From positions 1-10,035 of the forward strand of contig JAQGPB010000095.1 of NCBI GenBank assembly GCA_028293265.1: 10,035 nucleotides of DNA, read 5' to 3'. Made by a program: the position numbers and the translations under genes. The notes below the pieces were generated by a model. The model was not told the origin of the DNA and made no database searches. It saw only the letters and a list, made by a program, of their open reading frames with translations. Of the stretch, positions 7,401 to 10,035 are shown piece by piece (positions within the stretch are counted from its first letter, which is position 1; every line of letters begins with the position of its first letter). Source of the DNA: Pedosphaera sp. Lineage in GTDB: Bacteria > Verrucomicrobiota > Verrucomicrobiae > Limisphaerales > Pedosphaeraceae.

Positions 7401-8211
7401 GCCGGAGGAGATGGCGGCGAGCGGCGTGGCGACGGATTGGGCGGCGGTGGGCGAACAGGTCGGCGGGCTGCAAAAGCGCATTGATGAAATGGGACCGGTG
7501 AACCTGGTCGCCATCGAGGAATACGAGGAGACCGAGCAGCGCCATACTTTTCTCACCACGCAGCACGACGATCTGGTCAACGCGAAGACGCAATTGCTCG
7601 AAGTCATCAACCGCATCAATTTGCAGACACGGCAGATGTTCACAGAGACGTTTGAGAAGATCCGCGACAATTTTCGCGCGATGTTCACGGAGGTTTTTGG
7701 CGGCGGCAAGGCGGACCTGATTTTGGTCGGCGAAGGGGATGCGTTGGAGAGCGGGATTGACATCGTGGCGCGCCCGCCGGGGAAACAATTGCAGACCATT
7801 TCGCTGCTGTCCGGCGGCGAGCAGACCATGACGGCGGTGGCGCTGCTGTTTTCGATTTACCAGGTGAAGCCGAGCCCGTTCTGCGTGCTGGACGAATTGG
7901 ACGCGCCGCTCGACGAGTCGAACATCAACCGGTTCATCCGCGTACTGCAACGGTTCCTTTCGCACTCGCAATTCATCATCATCACGCACAACAAGCGCAC
8001 CATCGGCATGGCGGATGTGCTTTATGGCGTGACGATGGAGGAGCATGGCATCAGCAAGATCGTCAGCGTGAAATTCCACAAGGCTGACGAACCGACGCTT
8101 GACCATAAAGGGACGCCGCTGGTGCCGCCGGCTGCGGGAACGCAAGTCGAGACGGCGGAGGATGCGCCGCACAAGCGCGAGGATACGATGGATATTGCGA
8201 TGGCGCAGTGA
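4465..8211 (+). CDS. smc: Chromosome segregation protein SMC
   Basis: This is the structural-maintenance-of-chromosomes ATPase, which dimerises through its hinge, works with ScpA/ScpB and organises and segregates the nucleoid. At 1248 residues it is complete and slightly longer than the usual 1,150-1,200. The start MYLKNLTVLGFKSFA is the standard family N-terminus, which fixes the ATG at 4465 despite no ribosome binding site. The head has the Walker A motif GPNGCGKSN at 31-39 and the Q-loop AQGNI near 148-152. The first coiled coil covers about 170-505 and the hinge about 506-680, with the conserved GVFTGG at 657-662. The returning coil runs to about 1020. The C-terminal head has the signature LSGGEQ at 1115-1120 and Walker B FCVLDE ending at Asp1143-Glu1144, with D-loop LDAPLDES. 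A polar tail of about 44 residues (1205-1248) follows the last head strand and is probably disordered. scpA and scpB are not adjacent. Confidence 0.98.
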   Translation: MYLKNLTVLGFKSFANKTSLNFQPGVTAIVGPNGCGKSNVSDAIRWVLGEQSAKALRGGEMADVIFNGTDGRKPLGMAEVSLTIGGVDDEHLTAAGVEVAYNEVTVTRRVFRDGGSEYFINKTPCRLKDVQQLFMGTGVGRTSYSIMAQGNITQILSSKPEDRRMIFEEAAGITKFKAQKKESLRKLEYTEQNLLRVADLIREVKRQIGSLQRQAGKARRYKQLMMELQHLDTQLARHQFDVLQAEINERQTSAEKLREEIEVSSAAVLQREDEITQLRSDLSTLEHQISEMQQRGLELKSQIERQESRIQYNGERLSELTAQNTQALGDITQAEERHLAAEQELAALTERLATSQAALEQHRGALQAKRDAVQTVEEDLRRLQEAQRQAQADTFAQAQQLSRARNEINALDLQKQGNVVRLEKLSAEKIQLEEERGQLQTRLHEFAVNVETQKLNVQTQRGTVEERQARLREIQSELTRLTQDLDAQLQQQAEKRSRVNVLEQLQSEHEGFSAGTLAALKNAEHVLGSLADRIRVPDQYITAIETALGHHLQLVITEEPEAARRILADLSANKKGRASIAPLSLKVVSENVSVQPGAHPIAVSVIESDAATRPLLESLLGRTMIVPDLDTATSQWRESGGTFDYVTLSGEVLSRHGVFTGGSSNGSGKAPGSILGRKNQIAELQAHLTQAQEQVNELSRKKGALLSEQTSLQAGLQQAQTELRHQEVAIATHQGEFNALQNSQRLLHQKIDTVVYEVQSLAAQEQEGIQKRTALAQQVGELEAREQTLQQQAAEITASLENLRQQRDSATATLTETKVALASEEQICASLRQQQQTLEQRLRELSQLVVQRRSEVSSFLNRKTQAEAEIQDSRRQIESLQHAREQVNTQVAGLLGEKDSQEGEISSREEALREQRRRLTECQQQRGTLEIELAQKTITVQNLRERVQQKYHVYLDDIRSECITISFADEGPAKVQTLTPEEMAASGVATDWAAVGEQVGGLQKRIDEMGPVNLVAIEEYEETEQRHTFLTTQHDDLVNAKTQLLEVINRINLQTRQMFTETFEKIRDNFRAMFTEVFGGGKADLILVGEGDALESGIDIVARPPGKQLQTISLLSGGEQTMTAVALLFSIYQVKPSPFCVLDELDAPLDESNINRFIRVLQRFLSHSQFIIITHNKRTIGMADVLYGVTMEEHGISKIVSVKFHKADEPTLDHKGTPLVPPAAGTQVETAEDAPHKREDTMDIAMAQ

Positions 8212-8259
8212 GGGAATGGTTGAGGGTGGCTGTTCGTATGTTATTATTTTGGCAGAATC

Positions 8260-8529
8260 ATGAAAGCACCGTCCGTTAGCTTGCGCGTTGGGGCTTTGGT
8301 GGTTTTTGAAACACCTACCTTTCTATATTTCTGGTGGCTCATCGGAACGCGCGACTATTCTATGCCCGCCATTCACTTGCTGTCCTTTATCTGTGGACTA
8401 GCCATTTGTACGGTACTGGCGCTTTCTGTATTTTGGCGGGGCCGCGCCGTCCATCGTGTGGTCGCGGTTTGTTGCGGAGTTCCTTTGCTTTTTATGTGGA
8501 GTTTGCTGGCTTGGGATTATTTAAAGTAG
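8260..8529 (+). CDS. Small predicted three-helix membrane protein
   Basis: This 89-residue protein is not one I recognise. It is strongly hydrophobic, with three likely membrane helices at about residues 9-28, 36-57 and 66-86. They are separated by short polar turns (GTRDYSMP and WRGRAVHR). The positive WRGRAVHR loop would favour a cytoplasmic side for the second turn. The frame begins at an ATG 48 bases after smc on the same strand, so it may be read through from smc, but no ribosome binding site is visible. Two cysteines (CC at about 74-75) lie in the last helix. It could be a spurious frame, but the regular helix-turn pattern and the lack of a competing gene favour a real one. Confidence 0.6.
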   Translation: MKAPSVSLRVGALVVFETPTFLYFWWLIGTRDYSMPAIHLLSFICGLAICTVLALSVFWRGRAVHRVVAVCCGVPLLFMWSLLAWDYLK

Positions 8530-8631
8530 ATGCGACGTGAATTGTGAGCATATATAAGTTGGCGCTGTTGAAAAGTTAGAGCCTTCTTACGTCGGCTCCT
8601 CCAATTACGGGTTCAATTCATTTTCAATCGG

Positions 8632-9972
8632 ATGTTGGGCAAAACAAAATTGGTTTTTATTCTGGGGCTGGCGATCGCATTGAGTTGCTTCACCGGCTTT
8701 CTGCTGACCCGCGCGGGGAAGCATGCTTCGACGCTGCACCAATTGCCAGATGGGTCGTGGCTTCAATTTGGAGAGGTTTCGTTTACCAACGGGAATCATA
8801 CGTTTGTCGCCAAACCTTTTGTTGGCTGGCGCGCGAAAGTTTCCAAGGTGCTTCCCCGGAATTGGGCAGCGCAGCTTGGTTGGGCGCGGATGGGCGGATC
8901 AATCGGCATCGGGGGCGCGGGCAAGGGCACCAACCTGGCCTTTTCCACCGTTCACGTGGGAAAACCTTTGCCCCAGGCACGCCTGGTTGTAAGCGATGAG
9001 CAGGGAAACAGTTTTAGCGCGGGGGGAAACATGGGCGAAATGAGCACCACGGACGGCAAGCAGTCTTTGCAAATCTACGCCTGGGCGCCGCCAGCATTCC
9101 CGCGCCGTGGCAAATCGTTGAATCTGCGTTTTTATGAATCAGGCCCGGGGCAGAAGCAACCCGTTGCCGAGTTCATGATTCCCAACCCCGCGGCGGGAAG
9201 CTACCCAACGTGGTCCGCCGAAGCCATGCCCGTCACCAAGACGGATGATGATTTGTCAGTGACATTGGAAAACCTCCAGTCGGGATTGAGCAAGGCGGAC
9301 AAAACCAGGCCGGGCACCAGCAACGAGGCCGTGATTACGCAAGCCAGCCTGCGGTTGGTGCTGGCTGGCCGTGCGACAAATGCGTGGCGGGCAAAAACTG
9401 TGGAGATTTCCGACGCCACCGGCAATGATTGGGTTCCCTATCCGTATATGGTTTCCGCCTCGCATGAGAAGGAGATGGATTATATGGCGTTTGACGGCGC
9501 GCTTTGGCCGGGCGAATCGGCTTGGAAATTGCGCTTTGAATTTTCGCGGGTCGCGGATTTTGAGCCAGACGAAACTTGCACCTTCACCGGCGTCACAGTT
9601 CCCGGCGCGACGCAGATTATTAGTCTCGACAACATCACGAGCATTGCAGGCGCTGAATTGAAACTGATGACCATCAGCGGCGAGAATGCCGAACAACCGG
9701 GCAACTTGAAATGGTACACCGTCAAGAACAGGGTGAACATTTCCATCCGCATCAATCCTTTCACTCCCGACCACCGGCTCACGCTTCTCAAAGTCACTGA
9801 CGAGTCTGGGCGCGAAGCGGAAATTTCCGAGGAACCAGATTGGAATGCGCGTGAACTGGTTTACGCCTTTCAACCGCCTGAGGGCGCAAAACGGTTGAGC
9901 TTCACGTTCGCCTTGCACAAGAGCCGGTTCGCCGAATTTGTCGTGAAACCAGAATTCGTCCGCGCGAATTGA
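8632..9972 (+). CDS. N-terminally anchored extracytoplasmic protein of unknown function
   Basis: This 446-residue protein has no family I can name. Residues 7-25 form one hydrophobic segment after a short KTK start, so it is an uncleaved anchor or signal peptide and the remainder lies outside the cytoplasm. The rest is rich in alternating hydrophobic and polar residues, consistent with beta-sandwich domains. Recognisable wording includes LPDGSWLQFGEVSFTNGNHTF at 38-58. A second block, EFMIPNP then YPTW and MPVTKTDDDLSVTL, covers about 180-213. I have met similar phrasing in verrucomicrobial proteins of unknown function, from recall only. A glycine-rich GIGGAGKGT at about 92-100 resembles a nucleotide-binding loop but is not in a suitable fold or compartment. 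The ATG at 8632 is chosen because it directly precedes the anchor; no good ribosome binding site is seen. It follows the small membrane protein after 102 bases. Confidence 0.85.
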   Translation: MLGKTKLVFILGLAIALSCFTGFLLTRAGKHASTLHQLPDGSWLQFGEVSFTNGNHTFVAKPFVGWRAKVSKVLPRNWAAQLGWARMGGSIGIGGAGKGTNLAFSTVHVGKPLPQARLVVSDEQGNSFSAGGNMGEMSTTDGKQSLQIYAWAPPAFPRRGKSLNLRFYESGPGQKQPVAEFMIPNPAAGSYPTWSAEAMPVTKTDDDLSVTLENLQSGLSKADKTRPGTSNEAVITQASLRLVLAGRATNAWRAKTVEISDATGNDWVPYPYMVSASHEKEMDYMAFDGALWPGESAWKLRFEFSRVADFEPDETCTFTGVTVPGATQIISLDNITSIAGAELKLMTISGENAEQPGNLKWYTVKNRVNISIRINPFTPDHRLTLLKVTDESGREAEISEEPDWNARELVYAFQPPEGAKRLSFTFALHKSRFAEFVVKPEFVRAN

Positions 9973-10035
9973 AAGTTGCCAATTGAAAAAGGTCTGCATA
10001 TAACAAAGAGGCACGTTGATCACCAACTAACAAAC

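Noticed and set aside
8579..8598. GAGCC...GGCTC hairpin as a terminator after the small membrane protein
   Set aside because: A 5-bp stem with a 10-base loop and no T-tract is too weak to call.
8905..8931. GIGGAGKGT as a nucleotide-binding P-loop in the 446-residue protein
   Set aside because: The protein is exported and beta-rich, no matching Walker B or kinase features follow, and glycine-rich turns give this by chance.

Overview
The window looks like chromosomal DNA from a GC-rich Gram-negative bacterium, most likely a verrucomicrobial lineage of the Pedosphaera/Limisphaera type. The evidence is indirect. Gaps between genes carry patchy, reused repeat scraps (AGCTCCAAG runs, GC-rich palindromes, GGTTGAGGG stretches). 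Clear Shine-Dalgarno sites are largely absent. The exported proteins of unknown function have wording I associate with that phylum. No rRNA, tRNA, CRISPR array, transposase or phage gene is visible.

Layout. Positions 1-2751 hold two minus-strand genes for exported, carbohydrate-related proteins. The downstream one is a GHL10 (DUF187/YngK-like) family-10-type glycosyl hydrolase, cut by the left window edge. The upstream one is a five-bladed-propeller-type protein resembling DUF4185/DUF5005. They lie head to tail with a gap of about 114 bases and could be co-transcribed. The first part of the propeller reading frame runs through repeat DNA, so its true start is uncertain. Positions 2752-3333 are a gene-free, divergent, repeat-rich region.

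From 3334 onward every gene is on the plus strand. First comes an AT-rich DUF2971 gene (3334-4176) that looks like a later arrival. After a 288-base gap comes a complete smc gene (4465-8211), the chromosome-condensation ATPase and the best-identified gene here. Behind it are a predicted three-helix small membrane protein (8260-8529) and an N-terminally anchored extracytoplasmic protein of unknown function (8632-9972).

How they work together. The two minus-strand genes plausibly act on the same extracytoplasmic glycan. SMC acts alone here: no scpA, scpB or ftsY lies beside it. I see no convincing new multi-gene system. The points most worth a second look are the repeat-built 5' end of the propeller gene, the AT-rich DUF2971 insert, the Gln in the SMC signature motif and the uncharacterised anchored protein.
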